A DNA stretch of 64,000 nt from JAMZMI01 sp047632435 (lineage in GTDB: Bacteria > Bacteroidota > Bacteroidia > Cytophagales > Cyclobacteriaceae): assembly GCA_047632435.1 (NCBI GenBank), contig JBLICU010000008.1, forward strand, positions 5,350 to 69,349. The letters are read 5' to 3'. A model generated the notes under the pieces. That model saw only the letters and a list, made by a program, of their open reading frames with translations, was not told the DNA's origin and made no database searches. Made by a program: the position numbers and the translations under genes. Position 1 is the first letter of the stretch, and each line of letters begins with the position of its first letter. Positions 25,578 through 35,536 of the stretch are shown in pieces.

Positions 25578-27470
25578 CTAATAGAGTACTCGGAATCTTA
25601 TCGTCGCTTTTATCTTCTTTAGATTTTTAATTACCTGTTCGTCGTAATCTTTATTTATATCCGTTATTACGTACCCAATCTCTTCATTCGTTTTGAGGTA
25701 TTGTCCTACTACATTTATATCGTGTGAAGCAAGCAAGTTATTGATCTCAGCGAGTATGCCAGGCTCATTTTTGTGAATATGAATAAAACGATGAGCATCC
25801 TTCAATTTCGGGAGTACAATATTTGGGAAATTCACACTCACACCTGTAGACCCGGTGTTGATGTAATCCATTATTTTTCCAGGAACAAAGTCCGCTATGT
25901 TTTCTTGCGCTTCTAGTGTGCTCCCACCTATGTGAGGGGTCAGAATTGTATTAGGCAATCCACGAAGTTCAGAAATGAATTGATCACTGTTGCTCATGGG
26001 TTCATCAGGGAATACGTCAACAGCCAAACCTTTGATTTTACCTGACAGAACATATTTTTTAAGTGATGGAATGTCCACCACGTGACCTCTGCTCAGGTTT
26101 AGAAATATTACCCCATCTTTCATTTTGCTGAATTCCGCTTCACCAATAATATTTTCATTGCTGGGTCTTCCATCTACATGTAGGGTAATGATGTCTGAAG
26201 TTGCAAGAAATTGAGACAAGCTCTTACATTGCTCGGCATTACCAAGAGCTAACTTTTCTTCTATATCATAAAACTGAACTTTCATTCCCAGAGATTCGGC
26301 TACTACGGACAGTTGACTTCCTATATTTCCATAGCCGAATATTCCCAGTTTTTTACCTCTAATTTCAAAGCTATTTGAAGCAGATTTATCCCAATTTCCC
26401 TGGTGCATGGCTGGGATTTTATCTGGAAGATTTCTTATCAACATGATAATCTCACCAATGGCCAACTCAACTACTGATCTGGTATTAGAATAAGGCGCGT
26501 TAAATACCGCAATGCCTTTCTTCAAACAGGTATTTAGATCTATTTGATTGGTACCTATACAAAATGCCCCGACTGCCAAAAGCCTTTTTGCGTTTTCAAG
26601 GACTTTTTCGGTCACTTGGGTTTTTGATCTAATTCCCAGTATCGACACATCTTTGATAGCTTCGGAAAGCTTCTCTTCAGTCATACTGGATTTATAAACT
26701 TCAACTTGATATCCTTCCTCAGTTAATTTCTTAATAGCGTGCTCATGAATATTTTCAAGAAGCAAGACTTTAATCCTACTTTTTGGGTAGGAGAGGGCTC
26801 TTTCCATTTTATTTACGTATAAAAATTCATCCAAATTGGGAGCTTCATGATCTGCATTCTGCAGTACATTTTCTCGCCTTATATTTTCTGTAAAAGCATA
26901 GAATTTATGAGCTATTCCTGCCTTCTTAATTTCATAATCAGTGTATCCATCGCCCAATACAAATATTTCCCCTTTTAGTTTCAAGGAGGCTATTAGTTTC
27001 GGTTTTCCTCCATTACTTGAAAGTAAATTATCCGCATCAAATCCCGTAATATTTCTTTTCGCATCATAAACGAATTCATTGGCATATACATGGGCAGCTT
27101 TGATTCCGTAGGGTTCTACTATTGGAACAATAAAATCTTTAAAGCCATTTGATACGATGTAGATCTGGTGGGCATATTTTCTCACGAATTCCTTATTTCG
27201 CTCAAACGAGAGGCTTACCTGTTTACTCAATCTGTCTACAAGTTCAGGAAGATGTTCTTTTTTGGCTTGAAGAATGGCTAACCTTTGCTCAAGAGATTCA
27301 CGCAATGAAAGTTTCCCCTCCATACCCAAATCAGTAATCTCTTTTATTTTGTTTAAAGACTGATCGCGATCTTTATGGTCACGAAGAGATATTTCGCACA
27401 AAACATCTAGTGCTTCTACTCTTGTGAAAGTGCTATCAAAATCAATTACAAAATGTTTTAGAATTTCCAT
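25578..27470 (-). CDS. Fused phosphoserine phosphatase-like / D-3-phosphoglycerate dehydrogenase
   Basis: 630 aa from MEILKHFVIDFDSTF; a start nine residues earlier is also open but untypical. Residues 1 to about 225 are a HAD phosphatase with nucleophile motif DFDSTFT, IVSNGFKDFI and FVLGDGYTDYEI. Residues about 235-560 are a SerA-type dehydrogenase with the NAD motif GIFGYGNIGSQL, catalytic-region NLSRGHVVD and LTPHIGGSTLEAQ. A C-terminal ACT domain (FIHIHKNEPGILAEI, about 565-630) suggests serine feedback. One protein would thus perform the first and last steps of serine synthesis, with the aminotransferase nearby. A -7 box (TAATTTTG) lies at 27495-27502. Confidence 0.92.
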   Translation of the reverse strand: MEILKHFVIDFDSTFTRVEALDVLCEISLRDHKDRDQSLNKIKEITDLGMEGKLSLRESLEQRLAILQAKKEHLPELVDRLSKQVSLSFERNKEFVRKYAHQIYIVSNGFKDFIVPIVEPYGIKAAHVYANEFVYDAKRNITGFDADNLLSSNGGKPKLIASLKLKGEIFVLGDGYTDYEIKKAGIAHKFYAFTENIRRENVLQNADHEAPNLDEFLYVNKMERALSYPKSRIKVLLLENIHEHAIKKLTEEGYQVEVYKSSMTEEKLSEAIKDVSILGIRSKTQVTEKVLENAKRLLAVGAFCIGTNQIDLNTCLKKGIAVFNAPYSNTRSVVELAIGEIIMLIRNLPDKIPAMHQGNWDKSASNSFEIRGKKLGIFGYGNIGSQLSVVAESLGMKVQFYDIEEKLALGNAEQCKSLSQFLATSDIITLHVDGRPSNENIIGEAEFSKMKDGVIFLNLSRGHVVDIPSLKKYVLSGKIKGLAVDVFPDEPMSNSDQFISELRGLPNTILTPHIGGSTLEAQENIADFVPGKIMDYINTGSTGVSVNFPNIVLPKLKDAHRFIHIHKNEPGILAEINNLLASHDINVVGQYLKTNEEIGYVITDINKDYDEQVIKNLKKIKATIRFRVLY

Positions 27471-27494
27471 AAGTTCGCTTAGTCCTTCGGGCGG

Positions 27495-27502
27495 CAAAAT
27501 TA
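27495..27502 (-). promoter_or_regulatory. Candidate -7 box for the SerB-SerA fusion gene
   Basis: The minus strand reads TAATTTTG, 25 bases before the ATG at 27470, with a TTG about 22 bases further upstream inside the divergent hydrolase gene. The position supports the shorter start. Confidence 0.4.
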
Positions 27503-27511
27503 AATACGTTC

Positions 27512-28783
27512 ATGTCTTATAAAACAATCCTTCTGATTTTATTATTTTTAATTTCACAGAATATTAGTTGGGGGCAAGCCAAAGAAGATAGCCTTTACAA
27601 AAATCTAGAATTAGAAATTGGTTTTATTATAGAACACGCCATACTGCATGAAGCTTTTCCGGGTTGTGTTGTATATGCTTCTCAAGCTGGTAAACCTATC
27701 CTTTTCAAATCATACGGATTCCATACTTACGATAGTTTGATACCAGTTTTAGACTCTGATATATATGACATTGCGTCTATTACCAAAGTAGCTGCATCTA
27801 CATTGGCACTTATGAAACTTTATGAATTAGGTAAGTTTGAATTAGATGAGCCCATCAATAAGTATATTCAGCATCTGGGAATGAGTAAAGTTGGTGAAGT
27901 TACTTTTAGACAAGCCTTGGCTCACCAGGGAGGAATGCAAAGTTGGATTAAGTTTTACGAAAAAATAAGCCGTAAAAATGGTCATTATAAAAGGAATACT
28001 ATAAAATCTGCATTCTCATCAGATTATCCTTATCAACTATCTGAAGGCATGTTTCTTTATAAAGATTTTGATCAAAGAATTAAAAAATACATTAGAAGAT
28101 CTGAGGTCAATTTGAAGCAGGGATATGTGTATTCTGGACTGTTTTTTTATATGGTTCCTGAATTAGTTAAAACCTTATCAGGTAAGGATTTTCCATCTTT
28201 TCTAAATGACCACTTCTATACTCCGATGGCTTTGAGTACAATTGGCTTTAATCCACTTGATAAATTCGACCCGTCCATGATCGTTCCAACAGAGGTTGAT
28301 ACCTTTTTTCGAAATGAAAATATTCATGGTAAAGTGCATGATGAAGGAGCCATATTGATGAAAGGGATTTCAGGAAATGCCGGATTATTTAGTAACGCTT
28401 CAGATTTAGGGAGATTATGGCAAATGTTTCTTAACGATGGTACCCTTGATTCTATCATCTATCTCAAACCATCAACGATCGACCTTTTTACAGCTTATCA
28501 ATATGCGAATTTAGACAATCGGAGAGGGCTTGGTTTTGATAAACCTTTGTTGGAATATGATTCAATCAAAAGCAGCATTGCAAAATCTGCAAGTACCGAA
28601 AGTTATGGACACACGGGATTTACAGGTACATTGGTTTGGGCTGACCCTCAAAATGACTTGCTATTCATTTTTCTATCTAATAGAGTCTATCCCAATCGAG
28701 GGAATAAATCAATTTATGAATTAAATATAAGGCCTGAGATTCATCAAAAGATTTATGATTATTTGGATCATATACAAAACTAA
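27512..28783 (+). CDS. Secreted serine hydrolase, beta-lactamase (class C/esterase) family
   Basis: 423 aa with a Sec signal (MSYKTILLILLFLISQNISWG, cleaved about here). The penicillin-binding/beta-lactamase-fold motifs are present: S-x-x-K in ASITKVAAST (Ser89/Lys92), a Tyr-Ser box in GYVYSGLFFY (about 206) and HTGFTGT (about 367) in place of KTG. It is likely a periplasmic esterase or peptidase rather than a resistance enzyme. In Bacteroidota this domain is often fused to a glycoside hydrolase 3; here it stands alone. It is divergent from the SerB-SerA gene, with 41 bases between starts. Confidence 0.9.
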   Translation: MSYKTILLILLFLISQNISWGQAKEDSLYKNLELEIGFIIEHAILHEAFPGCVVYASQAGKPILFKSYGFHTYDSLIPVLDSDIYDIASITKVAASTLALMKLYELGKFELDEPINKYIQHLGMSKVGEVTFRQALAHQGGMQSWIKFYEKISRKNGHYKRNTIKSAFSSDYPYQLSEGMFLYKDFDQRIKKYIRRSEVNLKQGYVYSGLFFYMVPELVKTLSGKDFPSFLNDHFYTPMALSTIGFNPLDKFDPSMIVPTEVDTFFRNENIHGKVHDEGAILMKGISGNAGLFSNASDLGRLWQMFLNDGTLDSIIYLKPSTIDLFTAYQYANLDNRRGLGFDKPLLEYDSIKSSIAKSASTESYGHTGFTGTLVWADPQNDLLFIFLSNRVYPNRGNKSIYELNIRPEIHQKIYDYLDHIQN

Positions 28784-29112
28784 AATATCGTCAAGTTATC
28801 CACATTAAAGAAGAGTTTTATTTCGATTTTCATGAGTCGCTCCGTTGATCAATCGAAAGTAGTAGTGTAGCCTTTTTTCTTTGAATTCAATACTTTTTTA
28901 ACAGTTTTCCTCGCATTATTCGGTCTTTAACTTTGTAACTTTTTGAGATTTTATTTCTTAAAATCAGTGTGTGGATAAATGTTGTTATTTATAATAATTC
29001 TAAATAAGACACATTATATATCTTAAAAGGTATCAAGGTATTGATTTTCGATGTTTTTGGAAGTTTCGACAGATCGCCAACGATAAAAAGCCGTCTGAGG
29101 TTGCAAATCTAC
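28784..29112. other. Intergenic region before the respiratory operon
   Basis: About 390 bases separate the serine hydrolase from ActA. They are AT-rich, with no credible coding frame; an antisense open frame at 29023-29340 is a shadow of ActA. Only the promoter at 29113-29144 is convincing. A second -7-like TAACTTTG at 28928-28935 has no matching -33. Confidence 0.6.
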
Positions 29113-29144
29113 TTTTGAAAAACACATACCCCGTATTACATTTG
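29113..29144 (+). promoter_or_regulatory. Promoter of the ACIII-cytochrome oxidase operon
   Basis: TTTTG (29113-29117) and TACATTTG (29137-29144) are separated by 19 bases, the Bacteroidota -33/-7 arrangement. Transcription should start near 29151, giving a leader of about 23 bases before the ActA ATG at 29174. Confidence 0.65.
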
Positions 29145-29173
29145 TAGCCGTTGGATTTCGACCTAAGAAATAA

Positions 29174-30487
29174 ATGCTATTAAACAATCTATCCTTTCGA
29201 AATGCCACAAGTAATTTCTTGTCGGCGAGTGTATTTTTTATTCTAATTCTTCTTTCGTCAAGCGTGAGTGCACAAGAGGCTTCTGCCGATGGTATTCCAA
29301 CAGATGCTGGTATTATCAGTGCAGGAGAAGCGTTGTTCAAAGGGAACTGTGCGCAGTGTCATGCTATCCACGAAGTAGTTATAGGGCCAGCACTTAAAGA
29401 TGTTACTGAACGTAGACCTAAAGAGTGGTTGATAAGCTGGGTTAAAAACTCGCAAAAACTCATTCAAAGTGGTGATGAGTACGCTGTAGCTCTATTTAAC
29501 GAGTACAAGAAAAATGTAATGCCTTCTTATCCATTTTCGGATGATCAAACCATATCAATACTGGCTTATGTGAAAAGTGAATCTGCAAAGGCGCCAGTTT
29601 CAGCGGAAGTTATTCTAACAGATGGGTCTAGTCAAAATGCTCAGTCAGGATCAACTATATCGTCAGGTTATTTAATAGCTATACTTATAATCTTGGTGGT
29701 AATATTGGTTTTAATCCTAGTTGTTTTGGGATTGATTGTATCGGTATTGACGAAATTTCTAAAAGAAAGTAAGGAAATAGATGAAACTGATCTTGAGGTA
29801 ATTGATCAAAAATATGATCTGGGCAAATTATTGAAAAGCAATGCGTTTATCGGAATTGTTGTTTTTGTTTTCACTGCCTTGGTTCTTAAGACATTAATTG
29901 ATGGGGCATTCACCATTGGTGTTCAGCAAGGATACATGCCTACACAGCCAATTGCCTTCTCGCACGAACTACATGCGGGTCTATATGAAATTGATTGCAA
30001 CTATTGTCACACTGGTGTGAGAAAAAGCAAATCAGCAAACATTCCTTCTGCTAATATCTGTATGAATTGCCACTCTGGTATTCAGAACGTAGGTGGACAA
30101 AGTGGCGTCTCTCAGGAAATTGCAAAAGTTTACGCTGCTATAGATTTTGATCCGGAAACAGGAGAGTATGGTGATAACCCCAAACCAATAGAATGGGTGA
30201 GAGTTCACAATCTCCCAGATTTGGCGTATTTCAATCACTCACAACATGTGGAGGTGGCAGGATTAGACTGTCAGACTTGCCATGGGCCTATTCAGGAAAT
30301 GAGTGTAGTTTACCAATATTCTACACTGACCATGGGATGGTGTATCAATTGCCATCGAGAAACTGAAGTGAATACAAAAGATAACGATTACTATTCAAAG
30401 TTGGTAGAGTTACACGATGAGCATAGCAAAGACCCACTCAAAGTTGAAGACATAGGCGGTTTGGAATGTTCAAAATGTCACTATTAA
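29174..30487 (+). CDS. actA: Alternative complex III subunit A, multiheme cytochrome c
   Basis: 437 aa. A signal peptide ends near SVSAQ. An N-terminal monoheme cytochrome c domain (CAQCH) follows, then a membrane helix pair (about residues 160-255), then a cytochrome c3-like region with CNYCH, CMNCH, CQTCH, CINCH and a last CSKCH directly before the C-terminal Tyr. That makes six heme-binding motifs in one chain. ActA passes electrons from the iron-sulfur subunit towards the c-type acceptor in the quinol:cytochrome c oxidoreductase. It is first in the operon, 37 bases before actB. Confidence 0.95.
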   Translation: MLLNNLSFRNATSNFLSASVFFILILLSSSVSAQEASADGIPTDAGIISAGEALFKGNCAQCHAIHEVVIGPALKDVTERRPKEWLISWVKNSQKLIQSGDEYAVALFNEYKKNVMPSYPFSDDQTISILAYVKSESAKAPVSAEVILTDGSSQNAQSGSTISSGYLIAILIILVVILVLILVVLGLIVSVLTKFLKESKEIDETDLEVIDQKYDLGKLLKSNAFIGIVVFVFTALVLKTLIDGAFTIGVQQGYMPTQPIAFSHELHAGLYEIDCNYCHTGVRKSKSANIPSANICMNCHSGIQNVGGQSGVSQEIAKVYAAIDFDPETGEYGDNPKPIEWVRVHNLPDLAYFNHSQHVEVAGLDCQTCHGPIQEMSVVYQYSTLTMGWCINCHRETEVNTKDNDYYSKLVELHDEHSKDPLKVEDIGGLECSKCHY

Positions 30488-30524
30488 TTATAATTAACTT
30501 TAGACGAGTATATATTCCGGAAAT

Positions 30525-33500
30525 ATGAAAGAGACCAAGAAATACTGGAAAGGTTTGGAACAGCTCAAGAATACGACTGAATTTCAAGAATTAGCGAACA
30601 AAGAATTTCCTGAATACCTTCCATTGTCTGGTTCAGAAGGAGAGGAACCTTCGAGAAGAGATTTCCTAAAACTAATGGGCTTTGGTTTGGCTGCTGTATC
30701 ATTGGCTGCCTGCGAAACTCCTGTGCGAAAGGCGATCCCTTACGTAAGAAAACCTGAAAATATCGATCCTTCCAATGCCAATTATTATGCGACAACTTAT
30801 GTCAATGGTAGTGATTGCCTACCTGTGGTTGTGAAAACCAGAGAAGGTAGACCAATTAAAATTGAAGGAAATACATTGTCATCAATTAGTGGAGGCGGGA
30901 CATCAGCTCAAGCCCAGTCTTCTGTTTTGCCATTATATGATAAAGATAGATTACAGAGTCCTCAAATTGAAGGAAAGAAAGCCACTTGGGCTGACTTAGA
31001 TTTGGCTGTAGCAAAAGGGTTGGGTGTTATTGGGGGGAAAGTGACTATTGTTAGTCACTCAATTAGCAGTCCCTCTACACTTACAGCGATAGATGAATTG
31101 ACTAAAAAGTACCCAAGTGTTGAATTGATTGAGTATGATCAATTCTCTGCTGACGGAATCAATTCGGCATACGAATCTGCATTTGGAAAAAGAATGTACC
31201 CCGTGTATGATTTTGCTAAAGCAAAAACCATCGTCTCATTTGGTTATGACTTTATAGGATCTGCTCCCAATGCGACTCTAAGTAGCAGACAATTTGCAAA
31301 GACACGAAAAGTTGGAGAAGATAAGAAGGAGATGTCAAGGCTTTATGCTTTTGAATCAAACTTATCACTTACAGGGGCAAATGCCGATTATAGAACATTA
31401 ATCAAACCATCTCAAGAAGGGATATACATAGCAAATCTTTATAATGCTATCGCGTCTAAAACAAGTGCTTCATCAATACCTACTCAAAAGATAGCTGATA
31501 GTGCTGTTTTGGATAAGGCTGCATCTGATTTATTAAAAACTAAGGGATCATCGCTTGTTTTAAGTGGTTCGAATGATAAAGATATCCAGTCATTGGTGAT
31601 CGCTATCAATAATCTCTTGGGTAGCTATGGTACCACAATCGACGCTACCAAATCACTGAATATAAGGAAGGGTGATGATAAAAAATTCACTGCTTTTGTA
31701 AATGGGCTGAAATCAGGACAAGTACGGGGTGTGATATTTTATAACTGTAACCCGGTATACGATCACGCCTTAGGTTCTCAGTTAGCTGAAGGTTTGGCTA
31801 AAGCCAAATTCTCTCTTTCCACCTCAGGAAAGAAGGATGAAACTTCGAGTTTGGTGAAGATTTTGGCTCCAGATCATCACTATTTGGAGTCATGGAATGA
31901 TTTCGAGCCAATTTCTGGATCATATAGTCTGGCTCAACCAACTATAAAAAATATTTTTGATACCCGTCAGGCACAAGATTCATTTCTGACTTGGGCTCAG
32001 TCCGAGAAATCTTATTACGACTTGATGAGGAGTAATTGGGAAGCCAGCGGTTATCCTTCATCCACAGGTTTTTCAAGTTTTGATGCTTATTGGGATCAAT
32101 GTATTCATGATGGAGTTTATAATGCCACGGTGAACTCAGAAGTTCTTCAAGCATCAGTAGATGTAGCAGCTGCTGCCTCAGGAATTGGTAATTCATATAG
32201 CATAGATAATACAGGATTGGAATTGGTTCTATACCAAAACTACGGAGTTGGTGAAGGTATTCAGGCCAACAATCCTTGGTTGCAGGAAATGCCCGACCCG
32301 ATTACAAAGGCTACATGGGATAATTACCTAACTGTGTCACCTAAGCAAGTGGAAGAGTGGGGTATTGAGCTGGGGGATATGAAAACGCAGCTGGTAAAAC
32401 TTACTGTTGGGGATAAAACAATAGACGTTCCAGTAATGGCACAGCCAGGTCAGGCATATGGGACGATGGGACTTGCAGTCGGTTATGGGCGGACGATGGC
32501 CGGTAAAGTTGCTGATGGTGTTGGAGTCAATGCTTATCCTTTTGCAAATATTAAAAATGGGTCTGTTTCTTACACGGTTACCACAGGTGTGAGTATAGAA
32601 ACAACCACAACAGATTACAGAATAGCACAAACTCAAACCCATCAGACTTACATGGGTAGAGAGACTGTGATTCAAGAAGCTTTGCTGAAAGAATATCAAA
32701 AAGATTCTCAGGCTGGTAGAAGTTTCCCTATGATCGCAACGGCAGATGGCCCGAAAAAGCCGTATGCAGTTTCCTTGTGGAATGGTCATGCTTATCCAAA
32801 TCACCATTGGGGTTTAATGATTGATTTAAACTCTTGTACTGGTTGCGGATCGTGTACTGTTGCTTGTCAGGTGGAGAATAATATTCCTGTGGTTGGTAAA
32901 GCAGAGGTTCTGAACCGACGTGAAATGCACTGGATCAGAATAGATAGGTATTACAGCTCTGATGCAACTGAAGGTAGAGATATGGAAAATGCCGCAGAAA
33001 ATCCTGAGGTTACCTTTCAGCCGATGATGTGTCAGCAGTGTAACAATGCCCCATGCGAGACTGTTTGCCCTGTTGCGGCTACAACTCACAGCAGTGAGGG
33101 GCTTAATCAAATGACTTACAACAGATGTATTGGAACGAGATATTGTGCCAATAACTGTCCTTATAAAGTAAGAAGGTTCAACTGGTTCAAATACCACGAT
33201 AATAAGCAGTTCGACAAGAACATGGCTATGAATAATGATTTGGGTAAAATGGTATTGAACCCAGATGTTACTGTCAGAGCTAGGGGTGTGATGGAAAAAT
33301 GTACATTCTGTGTACAGAGAATCCAATCAGGTAAGCTTGAAGCGAAAAAAGAAGGCAGAAGACCTAGTGATGCGGATATCACAACCGCATGTGCAAGTGC
33401 TTGTCCTTCAGAAGCTTTGGTTTTTGGTGATATGAAAAATCCTGAAAGCAAAATCTCTCAAATGTTGAAAATTCAGCAGAATGAGAAGGGAGTTGAATCA

Positions 33501-33614
33501 CGTGAACCAAGAGCATACCACGTACTCGAGGAAATAAGAGTCATGCCGAATGTTTGGTATTTGACAAAAATTAGGAATAAAGACGAAAAAGCTAAAAAAG
33601 AAGTGGAAGCATAA
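30525..33614 (+). CDS. actB: Alternative complex III subunit B, molybdopterin-fold/iron-sulfur protein
   Basis: 1029 aa. A Tat-type motif (PSRRDFLKLMGFGLAAVSLA, then AC) lies near residue 43. A large domain like molybdopterin oxidoreductases follows (about 65-740). The C-terminal ferredoxin part has the cluster motifs CTGCGSCTVAC, CQQCNNAPCETVCP, CIGTRYCANNCP and CTFCVQRI ... CASACP, typical of DMSO-reductase-type electron-transfer subunits. In ActB homologues the pterin site is believed empty. It is thought to relay electrons from quinol to ActA. The fused MopB-FeS arrangement is standard for this complex. Confidence 0.96.
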   Translation: MKETKKYWKGLEQLKNTTEFQELANKEFPEYLPLSGSEGEEPSRRDFLKLMGFGLAAVSLAACETPVRKAIPYVRKPENIDPSNANYYATTYVNGSDCLPVVVKTREGRPIKIEGNTLSSISGGGTSAQAQSSVLPLYDKDRLQSPQIEGKKATWADLDLAVAKGLGVIGGKVTIVSHSISSPSTLTAIDELTKKYPSVELIEYDQFSADGINSAYESAFGKRMYPVYDFAKAKTIVSFGYDFIGSAPNATLSSRQFAKTRKVGEDKKEMSRLYAFESNLSLTGANADYRTLIKPSQEGIYIANLYNAIASKTSASSIPTQKIADSAVLDKAASDLLKTKGSSLVLSGSNDKDIQSLVIAINNLLGSYGTTIDATKSLNIRKGDDKKFTAFVNGLKSGQVRGVIFYNCNPVYDHALGSQLAEGLAKAKFSLSTSGKKDETSSLVKILAPDHHYLESWNDFEPISGSYSLAQPTIKNIFDTRQAQDSFLTWAQSEKSYYDLMRSNWEASGYPSSTGFSSFDAYWDQCIHDGVYNATVNSEVLQASVDVAAAASGIGNSYSIDNTGLELVLYQNYGVGEGIQANNPWLQEMPDPITKATWDNYLTVSPKQVEEWGIELGDMKTQLVKLTVGDKTIDVPVMAQPGQAYGTMGLAVGYGRTMAGKVADGVGVNAYPFANIKNGSVSYTVTTGVSIETTTTDYRIAQTQTHQTYMGRETVIQEALLKEYQKDSQAGRSFPMIATADGPKKPYAVSLWNGHAYPNHHWGLMIDLNSCTGCGSCTVACQVENNIPVVGKAEVLNRREMHWIRIDRYYSSDATEGRDMENAAENPEVTFQPMMCQQCNNAPCETVCPVAATTHSSEGLNQMTYNRCIGTRYCANNCPYKVRRFNWFKYHDNKQFDKNMAMNNDLGKMVLNPDVTVRARGVMEKCTFCVQRIQSGKLEAKKEGRRPSDADITTACASACPSEALVFGDMKNPESKISQMLKIQQNEKGVESREPRAYHVLEEIRVMPNVWYLTKIRNKDEKAKKEVEA

Positions 33615-33640
33615 AATTGCCCACGCATAACTTATAGATT

Positions 33641-35011
33641 ATGACTTCAGAATCTGTTATTAGAGAACCTTTAGTTACTGGTGGTAAAACACTGCATGAT
33701 GTTACTGAGGATATTTGCAGCAGGGTAGAGCAAAAGCCAGCTAAGTTATGGCTAATTGCGATGGCCATATCTGTTGTGACGCTTGGGATCGGCTTTATTG
33801 CTGTCGCGACATTGTTGTGGGAAGGTATCGGTATGTGGGGATTGAACAAGACCGTAGGTTGGGCTTGGGATATTACCAACTTCGTATGGTGGGTTGGAAT
33901 CGGTCACGCAGGTACTTTGATTTCCGCCATTCTTTTGCTTTTCAGACAGAGATGGAGAATGTCCATCAACCGCGCAGCAGAAGCGATGACCATCTTTGCG
34001 GTTATTTGTGCCGCTATGTTCCCAGTCCTGCATATGGGTCGTCCTTGGTTAGGTTTTTATTGGGCGCTACCTCTACCAAACACATTTGGCTCACTTTGGG
34101 TGAACTTCAACTCACCTCTGCTTTGGGACGTTTTCGCCATTTCAACATACTTTGCAGTTTCACTTGTTTTCTGGTATATAGGTTTGATCCCTGATTTTGC
34201 AACTATCAGGGACAGGGCTACCAATAAAGTATCAGCTGCTATCTACGGTGCATTAAGTTTTGGATGGGATGGAGCTGCAAAAACTTGGTCTAGGTATGAA
34301 ACGGTTGCTTTGGTTCTTGCAGGATTGGCAACACCACTTGTGCTTTCCGTTCACACCATTGTATCATTTGACTTTGCAACTTCTGTTATACCAGGTTGGC
34401 ATACTACCATTTTCCCTCCATATTTCGTTGCTGGAGCGATTTTCTCAGGTTTTGCCATGGTATTAACGCTTTTATTGGTCACAAGGAAAGTATATAAATT
34501 AGAAGACTACATTACCATTCAACACATTGAAATGATGAATATTGTCATCATTATCACCGGTTCGATTGTAGGAATTGCCTATATCACGGAGTTCTTCATG
34601 GCATGGTACTCCGGGGTAGATGCTGAGCAATATGCATTCATTAATAGAGCAACAGGACCTTATTGGTGGGCGTATGCTGCAATGATGACTTGTAATGTAA
34701 TCTCACCACAACTATTCTGGTTCAAGAAAATAAGAACAAATTTGGCCGCAACATTCGTCCTATCAATTGTTGTGAATATTGGGATGTGGTTCGAAAGATT
34801 CGTAATTATAGTTACCTCGCTTCACAGGGATTATCTTCCTTCAAGTTGGGCGATGTTTTATCCAACTAGATATGATGTTGGAGTATATGTGTTCACCTTC
34901 GGGTTGTTTTTTACATGCTTCTTCGCATTTGCGAAATTCTTCCCGATAATCAACATGGCTGAAGTTAAGAGTATCATTAAAGTAACTGGAGAAAGAAAGA
35001 ATCATGTCTGA
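33641..35011 (+). CDS. actC: Alternative complex III subunit C, NrfD-like quinol-site membrane protein
   Basis: 456 aa with about ten membrane helices. NrfD/PsrC-type features include WWVGIGHAGTLISAILLL, HMGRPWLGFYWALPLPN and a WRMSINRAAEAM loop. In ActC the quinol is oxidised at the periplasmic side of the membrane. It starts 26 bases after actB and its last 8 bases overlap actD. Confidence 0.96.
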   Translation: MTSESVIREPLVTGGKTLHDVTEDICSRVEQKPAKLWLIAMAISVVTLGIGFIAVATLLWEGIGMWGLNKTVGWAWDITNFVWWVGIGHAGTLISAILLLFRQRWRMSINRAAEAMTIFAVICAAMFPVLHMGRPWLGFYWALPLPNTFGSLWVNFNSPLLWDVFAISTYFAVSLVFWYIGLIPDFATIRDRATNKVSAAIYGALSFGWDGAAKTWSRYETVALVLAGLATPLVLSVHTIVSFDFATSVIPGWHTTIFPPYFVAGAIFSGFAMVLTLLLVTRKVYKLEDYITIQHIEMMNIVIIITGSIVGIAYITEFFMAWYSGVDAEQYAFINRATGPYWWAYAAMMTCNVISPQLFWFKKIRTNLAATFVLSIVVNIGMWFERFVIIVTSLHRDYLPSSWAMFYPTRYDVGVYVFTFGLFFTCFFAFAKFFPIINMAEVKSIIKVTGERKNHV

Positions 35012-35528
35012 AACAAAGAATTTTATAGTTGGAGTATATGAGGATGAAGATGTTCTCCTTGATGCCATCAGAGCTGTAAGAAGTAGCGGAGTAAAAATCC
35101 ATGAGGTTTATTCACCGTTTCCGGTTCACGGTATTGATGATGTTCTTGGATATAAGAGATCCAGACTGTCAATTGTGGCATTTATGTTTGGATTACTAGG
35201 AACCACATTGGCATTGACTATGCAATTGGGTATGATGACTGTGGATTGGCCAATGATTATAGGTGGTAAAGACTATGCACCATTCCCTGCATTTATTCCA
35301 GTGACATTCGAATTGACCGTTCTTTTGGCGTCATTTGGAATGGTTGGTACTTTTTTAATTATTAGTAACCTGAAGCCATGGGGCAAACCCAAATTAATGG
35401 ATATAAGAATTACTGACGACAAGCATATTGTTGCGGTAGATTTAGGAAATAATAAAATTACTGAAGCGGCTATTAGCAAATTGCTGAAAGATAGCGGAGC
35501 TTCGGAGGTTAACAAGAAAACACTATAA
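35004..35528 (+). CDS. actD: Alternative complex III subunit D (DUF3341)
   Basis: 174 aa. The DUF3341 pattern is visible: an N-terminal ferredoxin-like cytoplasmic part (IVGVYEDEDVLLDAIRAVR), VHGIDDVLGYKRSRL, and two membrane helices (about residues 55-75 and 95-118) around the loop with GGKDYAPFPAFIP. It is a structural subunit of ACIII with no cofactor. It overlaps actC by 8 bases, and the actE start is 9 bases after its stop. Confidence 0.95.
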   Translation: MSETKNFIVGVYEDEDVLLDAIRAVRSSGVKIHEVYSPFPVHGIDDVLGYKRSRLSIVAFMFGLLGTTLALTMQLGMMTVDWPMIIGGKDYAPFPAFIPVTFELTVLLASFGMVGTFLIISNLKPWGKPKLMDIRITDDKHIVAVDLGNNKITEAAISKLLKDSGASEVNKKTL

Positions 35529-35536
35529 GCGATCTC

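Noticed and set aside
29023..29340. Minus-strand open frame of 105 codons
   Set aside because: Antisense shadow over the ActA start and its promoter.
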